A program made the position numbers and the translations under genes. Shown here piece after piece: positions 1 to 7,752 of a stretch of 9,415 nucleotides of DNA. The stretch covers positions 1 to 9,415 of the forward strand of contig JAGCOI010000137.1 of the NCBI GenBank assembly GCA_017645485.1, given 5' to 3'. Origin of the DNA: Alphaproteobacteria bacterium (lineage in GTDB: Bacteria; Pseudomonadota; Alphaproteobacteria; RF32; CAG-239). The notes beneath the pieces were generated by a model that was not told where the DNA came from, ran no database searches, and saw only the letters and a program-made list of their open reading frames with translations. Numbering within the stretch: position 1 is the stretch's first letter; the number at the start of each line of letters is the position of its first letter.

Positions 1-1170
1 AATTCTTTGCTTGTGAATGTGGCACGCGAATATGTCAGTGTTTCCGGTTATGTAGGGTTGCCGACACTCAATAAAGCCAATTCGCTCAGCCAGTATTTGT
101 TTGTGAACAACAGGCCCGTACGTGATAAATTGTTGTTGGGTGCAATTAAAGGTGCATATCAAGATGTGTTGGCCTCATCACGCTATCCGATGGTTGCTCT
201 TTTTATTGATATTGCGCCTGAATATGTTGATGTTAACGTTCATCCGCAAAAATCGGAAGTACGTTTTTTTGACGGCGGATTGGTCAGGTCGCTTATTGTG
301 GGCGCCATTCGTCAGGCTTTGCTTGCAGGGGATAAAAAAACGGCGGATACGTTGGATTTGGCAAAATTTATCAAAGAAGAGCAGTGGTCTGATGAAAAAG
401 AAATAAATGGTGCGGGTTTTTTATGTGAACCTGAAAAACAGATGGGTGTTTACGAAAAAAGTAATTTTCATTATATGCCTCGCAGATTTGGTTCTCAAAC
501 ACGGGTTTTGCCGGATTTGGACGGACTGTATTCCGTAAAAACTCAAGACACGACGGACGTATTCCAATCAAATAATACGGAGGATATGCCGCTTCTCGGT
601 TTTGCAAAAGCACAGGTGCACAACACGTTTATTATTTCGCAAACGACAGACAGTATTTTTATTGTTGATCAGCATGCGGCGCATGAACGTATTGTGATGG
701 AAAAATTAAAATCGGATTTAGCATCGGAAAACCGTGTGGCAACACAGATGTTGCTTATTCCGGAAATTGTGGATTTAGGCATTTCCGATAAGGCGCATAT
801 TCTGGAAAATATTGATAATTTTGCAAAACTCGGGCTTGTGGTGGAAGATTTCGGGCCTAAAGCCGTGGTTGTGCGTGAGATACCGGCACTGATTTCGGGA
901 GCAGACATTCAAAAGCTTATTAAAGATTTGGCAAGCGAAATAGGCGAATGGGAGGGTTCTTTTTCTTTAACCGATAAGTTGCATCATGTGTGTGCGACCA
1001 TTGCTTGTCACGGTTCGGTGCGTGCCGGACGTGCATTGAATATTGAAGAAATGAATCGTTTGTTGCGGGATATGGAAAAAACACCGCATTCCGGTCAATG
1101 CAATCACGGGCGTCCGACATATGTGGAACTTAAAATAACCGATATTGAAAAACTTTTTGAAAGGCGCTGA
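1..1170 (+). CDS. mutL: DNA mismatch repair protein MutL, 3' part (5' end outside the window)
   Basis: MutL links mismatch recognition by MutS to downstream strand removal. The frame is open from base 1, so the N-terminal GHKL ATPase is missing and about 389 C-terminal residues remain. Visible first is the end of the transducer domain, with NNRPVRD at fragment residues 36-42 and VNVHPQKSEVRF at 78-89. A variable linker follows (about 100-200), then the C-terminal dimerisation domain. That domain carries the full metal-dependent nicking motif DQHAAHERIVME (223-234, fitting DQHAx2Ex4E), ACH at 335-337, CNHGRP at 367-372 and a terminal FER (386-388). This set marks the endonuclease-type MutL of bacteria that lack MutH, unlike E. 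coli MutL. The stop is 6 nt before ruvX, so the two are probably co-transcribed. Identity is secure; nicking activity is inferred from the motifs. Confidence 0.96.
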   Translation, partial: NSLLVNVAREYVSVSGYVGLPTLNKANSLSQYLFVNNRPVRDKLLLGAIKGAYQDVLASSRYPMVALFIDIAPEYVDVNVHPQKSEVRFFDGGLVRSLIVGAIRQALLAGDKKTADTLDLAKFIKEEQWSDEKEINGAGFLCEPEKQMGVYEKSNFHYMPRRFGSQTRVLPDLDGLYSVKTQDTTDVFQSNNTEDMPLLGFAKAQVHNTFIISQTTDSIFIVDQHAAHERIVMEKLKSDLASENRVATQMLLIPEIVDLGISDKAHILENIDNFAKLGLVVEDFGPKAVVVREIPALISGADIQKLIKDLASEIGEWEGSFSLTDKLHHVCATIACHGSVRAGRALNIEEMNRLLRDMEKTPHSGQCNHGRPTYVELKITDIEKLFERR

Positions 1171-1176
1171 TAAAAC

Positions 1177-1635
1177 ATGGATATAAATGAATTTAAAGAA
1201 AAATTACCGCGTTTCGGGGCGCTTTTGGGGTTTGATTTCGGTGAAAAACGACTCGGTGTGGCGGTTTCCGATTTAACAAGAATGATTGCCTCATCTTATA
1301 AGATTATTGAGCGTAAAAGCTTTGAAAAAGATATGGCGGAAATTAAAAAAATTATTAAAGATAAAGAAGTTTGCGGTTTGGTATTCGGATTGCCGAAACA
1401 AATGAACGGGCAGGAAGGTAAAACCGCTGAATTAACAAGAAAATTTGCCGCAAAAGTTGAAAAAGAGACAAATTTGCCGTGCTTTTTTTGGGACGAGCGC
1501 CTTTCTTCAAAAGCTGTGGAAAATTTTTTAATCGGTGAAGCGGATATGTCGCGGGAAAAACGTAAAAAAATTTTGGACGCAACGGCTGCCGCATATATTT
1601 TGCAAGGTGTTCTTGATGCGATGACGCGGTTGTAA
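1177..1635 (+). CDS. ruvX: RuvX/YqgF family RNase H-fold nuclease (16S rRNA 5'-end processing / putative Holliday junction resolvase)
   Basis: This 152-residue protein has the usual length for the YqgF/RuvX family, a cytoplasmic RNase H-fold nuclease. In E. coli it takes part in maturing the 5' end of 16S rRNA; an older proposal makes it a Holliday junction resolvase. The family motifs are in order: GFDFGEKRLGVAVSD at residues 18-32 with the catalytic Asp20, VFGLPKQMNG at 69-78, DERLSS at 106-111 with Glu107, and LDATAAAYIL at 133-142 with Asp134. All three expected acidic catalytic positions are present. The ATG lies 6 nt after the mutL stop, and AAGGCG at 1161-1166, inside the end of mutL, can serve as ribosome binding site. 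I see no terminator directly after it, so its transcript may run on to the hairpin at 1999-2033. Confidence 0.95.
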   Translation: MDINEFKEKLPRFGALLGFDFGEKRLGVAVSDLTRMIASSYKIIERKSFEKDMAEIKKIIKDKEVCGLVFGLPKQMNGQEGKTAELTRKFAAKVEKETNLPCFFWDERLSSKAVENFLIGEADMSREKRKKILDATAAAYILQGVLDAMTRL

Positions 1636-1652
1636 AATATAAAAATACAGAC

Positions 1653-1681
1653 TTGACAAAAATAAAATTTAAGTGTATATT
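1653..1681 (+). promoter_or_regulatory. Sigma-70-type promoter for the small membrane-protein gene
   Basis: A perfect -35 box TTGACA (1653-1658) is followed by a 17-bp spacer and the -10 box TATATT (1676-1681, five of six consensus bases). It starts 17 nt after the ruvX stop. The predicted transcription start near 1688 gives a leader of about 33 nt before the ATG at 1721. The -35 match and spacing are good, but the region is AT-rich, where chance -10 matches are common. Confidence 0.6.
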
Positions 1682-1720
1682 TAAAAGCACTAAAAGAATA
1701 TTTTTAAAATTATTATAAGT

Positions 1721-1984
1721 ATGAAAGTTTCCATTTTAATTACAAAAATTATTGCTGAAGTTGTTTTGGCGGTATTTGTTGCATTTTTTGCCGTTGCCTG
1801 TGTGGGAATGCTTTACAGAATCTGTTGCACAACGGAATGGAGTGAGTTTTCACTTGCAAAAGGCCTTTTAACGGGCTTTTGTGATGTGTTCCTCGGAACA
1901 GCTTACGGATATTTTTCGTGGCTTCTCGCAAAGGCCATGAAAAAAGTATGGAGAACAAATTCATGCGAAGAAATCTTCAAATGA
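1721..1984 (+). CDS. Small hypothetical membrane protein with two predicted transmembrane segments
   Basis: I do not recognise this 87-residue protein. It has two hydrophobic stretches, about residues 5-32 and 45-71, separated by a short polar loop that contains Cys35, Cys36 and Glu/Ser residues. The C-terminal tail is basic (KAMKKVWR, 71-78), which by the positive-inside rule puts both ends in the cytoplasm and the loop outside. Five cysteines (27, 35, 36, 54, 82) are many for its size. The gene is framed by its own promoter (1653-1681) and an intrinsic terminator (1999-2033), so it forms a separate unit between ruvX and the rimP operon. No clear Shine-Dalgarno sequence precedes the ATG, which is the main doubt about the start. 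The coherent two-helix pattern argues that it is coding; the alternative is a non-coding transcript of about 340 nt. Confidence 0.62.
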   Translation: MKVSILITKIIAEVVLAVFVAFFAVACVGMLYRICCTTEWSEFSLAKGLLTGFCDVFLGTAYGYFSWLLAKAMKKVWRTNSCEEIFK

Positions 1985-1998
1985 AATCTTTTAGAAAA

Positions 1999-2033
1999 AA
2001 AAGCCGTGTTTTTAACACGGCTTTTGCCTTTTA
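1999..2033 (+). terminator. Rho-independent terminator after the small membrane-protein gene
   Basis: GCCGTGTT at 2003-2010 pairs perfectly with AACACGGC at 2014-2021 around a TTT loop. The stem extends by four A-T pairs (1999-2002 with 2022-2025), and a T-rich tail runs to 2033. The A-run on the left means it could also work in the opposite direction. It isolates the upstream genes from the rimP operon. Confidence 0.85.
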
Positions 2034-2059
2034 AAAATGTTTAAGGGATAAAAAAGTGC

Positions 2060-2088
2060 TTGCAAATTAAAAAAAACTCGGGTATATC
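2060..2088 (+). promoter_or_regulatory. Candidate promoter of the rimP-nusA-infB operon
   Basis: TTGCAA (2060-2065), a 17-bp spacer and TATATC (2083-2088) give four of six matches in each box, with a start expected near 2095. An alternative -10 is TATAAA at 2101-2106, with no good -35, giving a start near 2112. Because a terminator closes at 2033 and only about 20 nt separate the leader hairpin from the rimP start codon, an operon promoter should lie in this stretch. Which hexamers are used is uncertain. Confidence 0.35.
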
Positions 2089-2116
2089 TCTTGACAACAA
2101 TATAAAAAAATTATTT

Positions 2117-2152
2117 CGGTGGGGCTTGATTAAAAGCCCCGCCGTTTTATTT
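2117..2152 (+). promoter_or_regulatory. Terminator-like hairpin in the rimP leader (possible attenuator)
   Basis: An 11-bp GC-rich stem pairs 2117-2127 (CGGTGGGGCTT) with 2134-2144 (AAGCCCCGCCG), with one G-T wobble and a 6-nt loop. It is followed at once by an interrupted T tract, TTTTATTT (2145-2152). The rimP ribosome binding site begins at the next base, 2153. A transcript from any promoter upstream must pass through this hairpin, so it is either an attenuator or a 5' structural element. The interrupted T tract is typical of terminators that need help from NusA, whose gene is second in this operon. I found no obvious competing antiterminator arm upstream. Confidence 0.6.
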
Positions 2153-2164
2153 GAAAGGAAAAAA

Positions 2165-2656
2165 ATGAACGCGTTGGAAAAAATCATTGAACCTGTTGTT
2201 GACAGCTTGGGCTATGAAACGGTTCGTGTTATGTTGAGCGGTAATGTGCGTCAAACGCTTCAGGTTATGATTGACGTTAAAGATGCCAATAAAAATGTGA
2301 CGGTTGAAGATTGTGCATGCGTCAGTCGGGCATTATCGAAAGTTTTGGATGAAGAAAACCCGATTGAAAATGAGTATACGTTGGAAGTAAGCTCTCCGGG
2401 GATTGACAGACCGCTTACAAAATTTGAGCATTTTGAACGGTTTGTCGGTTATGAGGCAAAGATTGAAACAAAAGAGGCTGTTGAGAACAGAAAAAGATTT
2501 AAGGGCGTTATCTTGAAAACGGATAAGGCTCAAAACGTTCATATTGATATGGACGCCAAAGAATATATTGTGGCTTTTGACAATATATTGAAAGCAAAGC
2601 TTGTTTTAACAGATGCGTTGCTTGAACAATATGAACAAGAGCAAGACGAAAATTAA
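2165..2656 (+). CDS. rimP: Ribosome maturation factor RimP
   Basis: RimP binds the free 30S subunit and assists late assembly around S12 and the central pseudoknot. The protein has 163 residues, close to the usual 150-170. The N-terminal alpha/beta domain (about 1-85) ends with the family signature SSPGIDRPL at residues 76-84. A C-terminal SH3-like barrel follows (about 90-155), including RFKGVILKTD and the conserved FDNILKAKLVLT stretch. The ATG at 2165 is preceded by GAAAGGAA (2153-2160) at normal spacing. A start in the same frame near 2060 would translate through the promoter and hairpin and has no family support. It is first gene of the operon, with a 33-nt gap to nusA that contains nusA's own ribosome binding site. 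Confidence 0.96.
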   Translation: MNALEKIIEPVVDSLGYETVRVMLSGNVRQTLQVMIDVKDANKNVTVEDCACVSRALSKVLDEENPIENEYTLEVSSPGIDRPLTKFEHFERFVGYEAKIETKEAVENRKRFKGVILKTDKAQNVHIDMDAKEYIVAFDNILKAKLVLTDALLEQYEQEQDEN

Positions 2657-2689
2657 AAACTTTAACTTAATTATCAGAGGTAAAATAAA

Positions 2690-4213
2690 ATGCAAAATAT
2701 TGAAAATATGCCCAAACCCGAAATTCTGCTTGTTGCAGATGCAGCCGCACGGGAAAAAGGCATTGATAAAGAAGACGTTTTTGAAGCAATGGAAGTTGCC
2801 ATTCAAAAAGCCGGCCGTTCACGTTACGGCGCAGATCATGACATACGCGCCAGTATAGATCGTAAAACCGGTGCAATTACTTTATCGCGCTATCGTGAAG
2901 TGGTGGCTGATGATGCGGAAATTGAAAACGAATCGACACAACTGCGTTTGGGTGATGCTAAAAAAATTCAGCCGGGTGTGAAAGTCGGAGAATTTATTGT
3001 TGATGTTTTGCCGCCTGTTAATTTTGGTCGTACGGCAGCGCAAACGGCTAAGCAAATCATTGTGCAAAGAGTTCGTGATGCCGAGCGTAATCGCCAATTT
3101 GAAGAATATAAAGAAAAAATCGGTACGATTGTGAACGGAACGGTCAAACGTGCGGAATTTAACAATGTTATTGTTGATATCGGTAAAACGGAAGCCGTGT
3201 TGCGTCGTGATGAAATTATTCCGAGAGAAAAATTTAAGAGCGGTGACCGTATCAGAGCATATGTTTTAGATGTAAGACGCGAAGCGCGCGGTCCGCAAAT
3301 TTTCTTGTCGAGAACATGCCCCGAATTTATGGCAAAATTGTTTACCTCCGAAGTGCCTGAAATTTATGACGGTATCGTGCAAATTATGGGTGTGGCTCGT
3401 GATCCGGGATCAAAGGCAAAAATTGCCGTTAAAGCAAATGATATGACGGTAGATCCGGTTGGTGCCTGCGTCGGTTTGCGCGGTATTCGCGTGCAAGCCG
3501 TTGTGACCGAATTACAGGGCGAAAAAATTGATATTGTGCCGTATTCGGAAGATAAAGCTCAATATTTGGTGGCAGCATTGGCACCGGCAGAAGTAACCAA
3601 AGTGGTTATGGATGAAGAAACGGGGCGTATGGAAGCCGTTGTTCCTGAAGAGCAATTTTCAATTGCAATCGGACGTCGCGGACAGAATGTTAAATTGGCA
3701 TCGCAACTTTTGGGTGCAGACATTGATGTTTTGACCGAAGCACAGGAACAGGAGCGTCGTGCAACCGAAAATAAAGTTCGCTTGGAGCGCTTTATGAATG
3801 CACTTGATGTTGATGATATGATTGCGCATCGTTTGATTGCCGAAGGTTTCACAACGGTTGATGAAATCGCGTTTGTTGATTTACAGGAACTTGCTGAAAT
3901 TGAAGGTTTTGATGAAGATATTGCAACAGAACTTAAAAACAGAGCCAAAGAGTTTGTTGAAAAACGTAATAAGGCATTTGCCAAAAAGAGTAAAGATTTG
4001 GGCATTTCAGATGATTTGAAATCTGTGGAAGGTTTGGATCAGGATATGCTGATTAAACTTGCGGAAAATAATGTGAAAACACTTGATGATTTGGCAGATT
4101 TGGCAAGTGATGAATTGATTGAAATTTTAGGTGAAAATGCTTTGTCCGAAACGGAAGCCAATCGTGTGATTATGGCTGCACGCGAACATTGGTTTGAAGG
4201 TGAGGAAAAATAA
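2690..4213 (+). CDS. nusA: Transcription termination/antitermination factor NusA
   Basis: NusA binds RNA polymerase and nascent RNA; it promotes pausing and hairpin-dependent termination and joins the antitermination complex on rRNA operons. All domains of the 507-residue proteobacterial form are visible. These are the polymerase-binding N-terminal domain (about 8-130), the S1 domain (about 143-205, from IGTIVNGTVKRAEFNNVIVD), KH1 with the GLRG loop at 262-265, KH2 with GRRG at 328-331, and two acidic helix-hairpin-helix repeats (about 367-425 and 440-502). The repeats occur in proteobacterial NusA and are lacking in Bacillus-type NusA, where they are absent from the shorter protein. AGAGG at 2676-2680, 9 nt before the ATG, sets the start; Met7 is a less likely alternative. 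NusA may regulate its own operon through the leader hairpin at 2117-2152. Confidence 0.98.
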   Translation: MQNIENMPKPEILLVADAAAREKGIDKEDVFEAMEVAIQKAGRSRYGADHDIRASIDRKTGAITLSRYREVVADDAEIENESTQLRLGDAKKIQPGVKVGEFIVDVLPPVNFGRTAAQTAKQIIVQRVRDAERNRQFEEYKEKIGTIVNGTVKRAEFNNVIVDIGKTEAVLRRDEIIPREKFKSGDRIRAYVLDVRREARGPQIFLSRTCPEFMAKLFTSEVPEIYDGIVQIMGVARDPGSKAKIAVKANDMTVDPVGACVGLRGIRVQAVVTELQGEKIDIVPYSEDKAQYLVAALAPAEVTKVVMDEETGRMEAVVPEEQFSIAIGRRGQNVKLASQLLGADIDVLTEAQEQERRATENKVRLERFMNALDVDDMIAHRLIAEGFTTVDEIAFVDLQELAEIEGFDEDIATELKNRAKEFVEKRNKAFAKKSKDLGISDDLKSVEGLDQDMLIKLAENNVKTLDDLADLASDELIEILGENALSETEANRVIMAAREHWFEGEEK

Positions 4214-4233
4214 TTTTCTTTGAGAAAAACGTG

Positions 4234-4803
4234 ATGGAAAACCAAACAGAAAGAAAATGCGTGGCGACGGGGGAAATTAAGCCTTTAGATGAGCTTTTAA
4301 GGTTTGTAAAAACCCCCGACAGCCGTCTGGTTCCCGATTTTAATAAAAAAATCGAGGGACGGGGTTTGTATGTTTCAAATTCCAAAACGTTGCTCAAACA
4401 AGCATTGGCAAAAAATTTGTTTGTTAAATCGATTCACTTATTCTTAAAAATTCCGGCAGATTTTGAAGAACAGGTGGAATCTTTGTTATGTAAGAAAGGT
4501 CTGGATTGGGTTAATCTGGCACGTAAAGCAGGGGCTTTGGTGACGGGTTTTGAAAAAGTTAAAGCAAGTATTGTAAAAAACAAAGCGGCTTTTGTTATTG
4601 TGGCAACCGATGTTGCTGATGACGGCAGCCAAAAAATTGAGGCTATCGCACAAAATCTTGAAATTTTGAAAGTGTATGAAAGGAAAGATTTGGATGCGGC
4701 CTTAAATAAGGAAAACACGGTGTATGTCGCCGTTTTAAAAAGCGATATTGCCTCAAAGGTTTTAGAACATGTCAAAAGGTATCAAACCTTTCTTGAAAAT
4801 TGA
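4234..4803 (+). CDS. ylxR: YlxR (DUF448) RNA-binding protein fused to an L7Ae-like domain
   Basis: The protein has 189 residues. Residues 1-75 are the YlxR/DUF448 domain, with RKCVATGE near the start (7-14) and GRGLYV at 42-47. From about residue 85 an L7Ae/L30e-like domain follows, beginning with LDWVNLARKAG and continuing with GFEKVKASIVKNKAAFVIVATD. In Bacilli these are two neighbouring genes, ylxR and ylxQ; here they form one chain, as is usual in Alphaproteobacteria. YlxR is a small nucleic-acid-binding protein reported to affect transcription, and L7Ae-type domains bind kink-turn RNA, so an RNA-linked role is inferred, not shown. GTG at 4231 lies directly before ATG 4234; I chose ATG because it has better spacing to the weak GAGAA at 4222-4226. 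It lies 20 nt after nusA and 17 nt before infB. Confidence 0.93.
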   Translation: MENQTERKCVATGEIKPLDELLRFVKTPDSRLVPDFNKKIEGRGLYVSNSKTLLKQALAKNLFVKSIHLFLKIPADFEEQVESLLCKKGLDWVNLARKAGALVTGFEKVKASIVKNKAAFVIVATDVADDGSQKIEAIAQNLEILKVYERKDLDAALNKENTVYVAVLKSDIASKVLEHVKRYQTFLEN

Positions 4804-4820
4804 AGGCGGAGAAAATTTGA

Positions 4821-7310
4821 ATGACAGATGAGAATGCAAAAACAAAATTGACGTTATCATTAAAACCGACACTGACACTTAAAAATCCGGTCAGAAGCGG
4901 TGCGGAAAGCGGTAAAAAAATGGTGCAGGTTGAAGTGCGTAAAAAACGTATGATTTCGAGCGTGCCCGCTTCTGAGGAAAAAAAGGAATTAGATGAGGTT
5001 ACGGCACAGAAATTAAAACTGATTGCATCAGCTAAAGAGCATGAAGCCAAACGTCAACAAGAAGAAGAAAAAAAAGAAGTTGTGCGTCAGCAGATAAAAG
5101 CCGAAAAACAACATGAGTTGGAAGAAAAAGAAGAGCAAAAAAGACTTGAGGCACAAAAACAGGAAGCTTTAGAAAAAAAAGAAAAGGCCGCCAAAGAAAA
5201 GGAAAAGGCATTCGCAAATACATCGGCAAAACCGCAAAATACCGATGATGGTGCATATAAAAAAGACAGAAAACATGATTTTGATGACGATGATGACGAT
5301 GACTCGTATAAAAAAGAGAAAAAATCGGCAATGAATGTTTCAAAACCCTTAACAAAAGAAGAAACATTTGAGCAAGAACGTAAGAAAATCCAAAAACGCA
5401 GTTTTGAACAACCGAGACGTAATGCTAAAATTAATGTGAATGCCTATATGGATTCGGATGAAGATGATGATTACGGTTTCGGTGCACCGCGTCGTCATTT
5501 TAAGAAAAAACAACCGAAGGTTTCAAATCAACCGGTGCAACCGCAAGAAAAAATTATAAAGGAAGTGATTATTCCTGAAGTGATTACGGTGCAGGAGTTG
5601 GCGGTTCGTATGGCGGAAAAAAGTGCCGACGTTATTAAAAAATTAATGAGTTTGGGTGTTATGGCAACCATTAACCAGCCGATTGATGCCGATACGGCAC
5701 AGATTGTTGTTGAGGAAATGGGACACAAATTTAAACGTGTGGCAGACAGTGATGTTGAAGAAGGTTTGAACAGTCCCAAGGACAATGAATCTGATTTGGT
5801 TGCTCGTCCGCCCGTTGTGACGGTTATGGGACACGTTGACCACGGTAAAACATCTTTGCTTGATGCGTTAAGAGAGACAAATATTGTTGCTAAAGAAGCC
5901 GGCGGTATTACGCAACATATCGGTGCATATCAGATTGAAGTTGCCGGCGGACAGAAAATTACGTTTATTGATACGCCGGGACACGAAGCGTTTTCCGAAA
6001 TGAGAGCACGCGGTGCAAAAGTGACGGATATTGTTGTTTTGGTTGTGGCTGCCAATGACGGTATTATGCCGCAGACGATTGAAGCTATTCGTCATGCGCA
6101 AGCGGCAGAAGTGCCGATTGTGGTGGCTATTAACAAAATTGATTTGCCGGGTGCCGATCCGATGCGTGTGAAGACGGAGTTGTTGCAACATGGTATTGCC
6201 GTTGAAGAAATGGGCGGTGAAAGTTTGTGCGCCGAAGTTTCGGCTAAAAAGCGTATCAATATAGATAAGCTTGTTGAGGCTATTTTGTTGCAAGCGGAAA
6301 TTTTGGATTTGAAAGCCAATCCGAACAGAAAAGGTGAGGGTTCGGTAATTGAAGCTAAAATGGAAAAAGGACGCGGAAGCGTGGCCACGGTTTTGGTTCA
6401 AAACGGTACACTCAAAATCGGTGATATTGTTATTGCCGGTAAGGAATGGGGACATGTTCGTGCAATGTTTAATGAGCATGGCAAAAAAGTTTTTGAAGCA
6501 ACACCGGCAATGCCTGTTGAATTGTTGGGGCTTCAGGGAACACCGGCTGCCGGCGATGGCTTTATTGTGGCAAAAGATGAAACGCAAGCCAAGGAAGTGA
6601 CCTCTTATCGTATTAGAAAAGAGCGTGATGCAAAACTTGTTAAGAGTGCTAAATCGGCGATGGAACAAATGCTTGATAAAATTAAATCGGGCGAGTCTAA
6701 ACATTTGGCCGTGATTATTAAGGCTGATGTGCAGGGTTCTGTTGAGGCCATTGAAGGGGCTATTACGAAATTTTCAAATGATGAAGTATCCGTGCAGATT
6801 CTGCACTCGGCCGTCGGTCCTATTTCGGAATCTGATGTGACACTTGCCAAAGCTTCAGATGCCTTTATCATCGGATTTAATGTGCGTGCGAACCCGCATG
6901 CGCGTGATATGGCACGTCGTGATGGTATTGATATTAAATATTATTCCATTATTTATGATGTGGTTGATGATGTTAAGAAAGGTTTGGAAGGCTTACTTTC
7001 GCCTGAAATTAAGGAAAAGATTTTGGGTTATGCCGAAATCAGAAATGTTTTCAATATTACGGGTGTCGGTGAAGTCGGCGGTTGTATGGTTACGGAAGGT
7101 ATGGTCAAACGCGGTGCCAAAGTCAGATTGCTTCGTGATAACGTTGTGATACATGACGGCAATTTAGCTCAGTTAAAGCGTTTTAAGGACGATGTTAAAG
7201 AAGTGCGCGAAAGCTATGAATGCGGCATGAGTTTTGAAAATTATAATGATATTCAAGTCGGTGATTATATTGAATGTTATGAATTGGAAACAATCGCGGC
7301 AAAATTATAG
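4821..7310 (+). CDS. infB: Translation initiation factor IF-2
   Basis: IF2 is the GTPase that brings fMet-tRNA to the 30S subunit and promotes 50S joining. The protein has 829 residues. An alphaproteobacterial-type N-terminal segment ([14 protein letters not shown]) is followed by a Lys/Glu/Gln-rich likely coiled coil (about 55-135) and a run of seven Asp (155-161). The IF2_N domain spans about 248-301. The G domain shows G1 GHVDHGKT (337-344), G2 [11 protein letters not shown]3 DTPGHE (384-389), G4 NKID (438-441) and G5 SAK (474-476). The beta-barrel, the domain with [10 protein letters not shown], and the C-terminal fMet-tRNA-binding domain complete it. GGAG at 4808-4811, 9 nt before ATG 4821, supports the start. 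Internal starts giving shorter IF2 forms, known in E. coli, cannot be judged here. Confidence 0.99.
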   Translation: MTDENAKTKLTLSLKPTLTLKNPVRSGAESGKKMVQVEVRKKRMISSVPASEEKKELDEVTAQKLKLIASAKEHEAKRQQEEEKKEVVRQQIKAEKQHELEEKEEQKRLEAQKQEALEKKEKAAKEKEKAFANTSAKPQNTDDGAYKKDRKHDFDDDDDDDSYKKEKKSAMNVSKPLTKEETFEQERKKIQKRSFEQPRRNAKINVNAYMDSDEDDDYGFGAPRRHFKKKQPKVSNQPVQPQEKIIKEVIIPEVITVQELAVRMAEKSADVIKKLMSLGVMATINQPIDADTAQIVVEEMGHKFKRVADSDVEEGLNSPKDNESDLVARPPVVTVMGHVDHGKTSLLDALRETNIVAKEAGGITQHIGAYQIEVAGGQKITFIDTPGHEAFSEMRARGAKVTDIVVLVVAANDGIMPQTIEAIRHAQAAEVPIVVAINKIDLPGADPMRVKTELLQHGIAVEEMGGESLCAEVSAKKRINIDKLVEAILLQAEILDLKANPNRKGEGSVIEAKMEKGRGSVATVLVQNGTLKIGDIVIAGKEWGHVRAMFNEHGKKVFEATPAMPVELLGLQGTPAAGDGFIVAKDETQAKEVTSYRIRKERDAKLVKSAKSAMEQMLDKIKSGESKHLAVIIKADVQGSVEAIEGAITKFSNDEVSVQILHSAVGPISESDVTLAKASDAFIIGFNVRANPHARDMARRDGIDIKYYSIIYDVVDDVKKGLEGLLSPEIKEKILGYAEIRNVFNITGVGEVGGCMVTEGMVKRGAKVRLLRDNVVIHDGNLAQLKRFKDDVKEVRESYECGMSFENYNDIQVGDYIECYELETIAAKL

Positions 7311-7319
7311 GAGACTGAT

Positions 7320-7715
7320 ATGGCAGATTATAAAGAACCCACGCAAAGACAATTGAGAGTGGCGCAGGAAATAAAGCGCGTTATTGTGTCCGTGCTTGAA
7401 AAGGGAGATTTGCGTTCTGAAGAACTGCGTTCGGCTTTTATTACGGTAACGGAAGTACGCGTATCACCGGATTTAAAATATGTAAGTGCTTATGTGATGA
7501 CATTGAACGGTAAAAACTTAGGGCTTGTGCTTGAAATGTTGAATGAAGAAAAAGGTGTTTTCAAAAAGCAAATTGCTTCCAAATTGCAATTAAGGTATAC
7601 GCCGGATATTACCTTTAGGGCAGATGATACATTTGTGGAGATTGAAAAAATAGAAAAATTGCTGAGACATCCGAAAGTTGCACGAGATTTGCAAAAGAAA
7701 GATGACGAAGAATAA
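7320..7715 (+). CDS. rbfA: 30S ribosome-binding factor RbfA
   Basis: RbfA is a small KH-fold protein that binds the immature 30S subunit near the 16S 5' helix and helps late maturation, including cold adaptation. The 131 residues match the family's usual 115-135. Recognisable parts are the N-terminal helix QLRVAQEIKRVIVSVLEKGD, the strand-turn TVTEVRVSPDLKYVSAYV, and RYTPDITFRADDTF near residue 100, the family's C-terminal signature. A charged tail, KKDDEE, ends the protein. The start is fixed by AGGAG (7309-7313), which overlaps the infB stop and lies 6 nt before the ATG, so translation is probably coupled. It is the last gene of the operon: a terminator begins 2 nt after the stop, and the truB gene commonly found next is absent. 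Confidence 0.96.
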   Translation: MADYKEPTQRQLRVAQEIKRVIVSVLEKGDLRSEELRSAFITVTEVRVSPDLKYVSAYVMTLNGKNLGLVLEMLNEEKGVFKKQIASKLQLRYTPDITFRADDTFVEIEKIEKLLRHPKVARDLQKKDDEE

Positions 7716-7716
7716 G

Positions 7717-7741
7717 GGTTGCCGCGAGGGCAACCTTTTTT
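7717..7741 (+). terminator. Rho-independent terminator of the rimP-rbfA operon
   Basis: GGTTGCC (7717-7723) pairs perfectly with GGCAACC (7729-7735) around a 5-nt loop, followed directly by six T (7736-7741). It begins 2 nt after the rbfA stop codon and ends the plus-strand operon, 12 nt from the opposing terminator. Confidence 0.92.
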
Positions 7742-7752
7742 ATATATGACAT

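Noticed and set aside
7..9. TTG at position 7 as the start of the first gene
   Set aside because: The frame is open to base 1 and the protein begins in the middle of the MutL transducer domain, so the gene is cut by the window edge and not started there.
2091..2096. Perfect TTGACA in the rimP leader as a -35 box
   Set aside because: At 15 to 18 bp downstream there is only TATTTC or worse, and a start there would fall inside the hairpin stem. I kept the weaker 2060-2088 pair as the candidate.
2060..2164. N-terminal extension of rimP starting at TTG 2060
   Set aside because: It would translate through the candidate promoter and the GC-rich hairpin; the extension is not RimP-like, and ATG 2165 has a good ribosome binding site and gives normal family length.
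2613..2858. Frame of 81 codons spanning the rimP-nusA junction
   Set aside because: It overlaps both conserved genes in another frame, and its Lys/Ile/Asn-rich translation shows no domain.
3559..4005. Minus-strand frame of 148 codons opposite nusA
   Set aside because: Ser/Ala-rich translation that mirrors the NusA codons, with no start signals. It is the shadow of a conserved gene.
5032..5367. Minus-strand frame of 111 codons, Leu/Phe-rich, opposite the IF2 linker
   Set aside because: The hydrophobic look is just the complement of Lys/Glu codons (AAA, GAA) in the IF2 coiled coil; no start signals.
5868..6704. Long open frame (278 codons) on the minus strand inside infB
   Set aside because: It lies fully opposite the IF2 G domain, its translation is rich in Asn, His, Phe and Arg with no family pattern, and no ribosome binding site or promoter precedes it. 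It is a by-product of the infB codon use.
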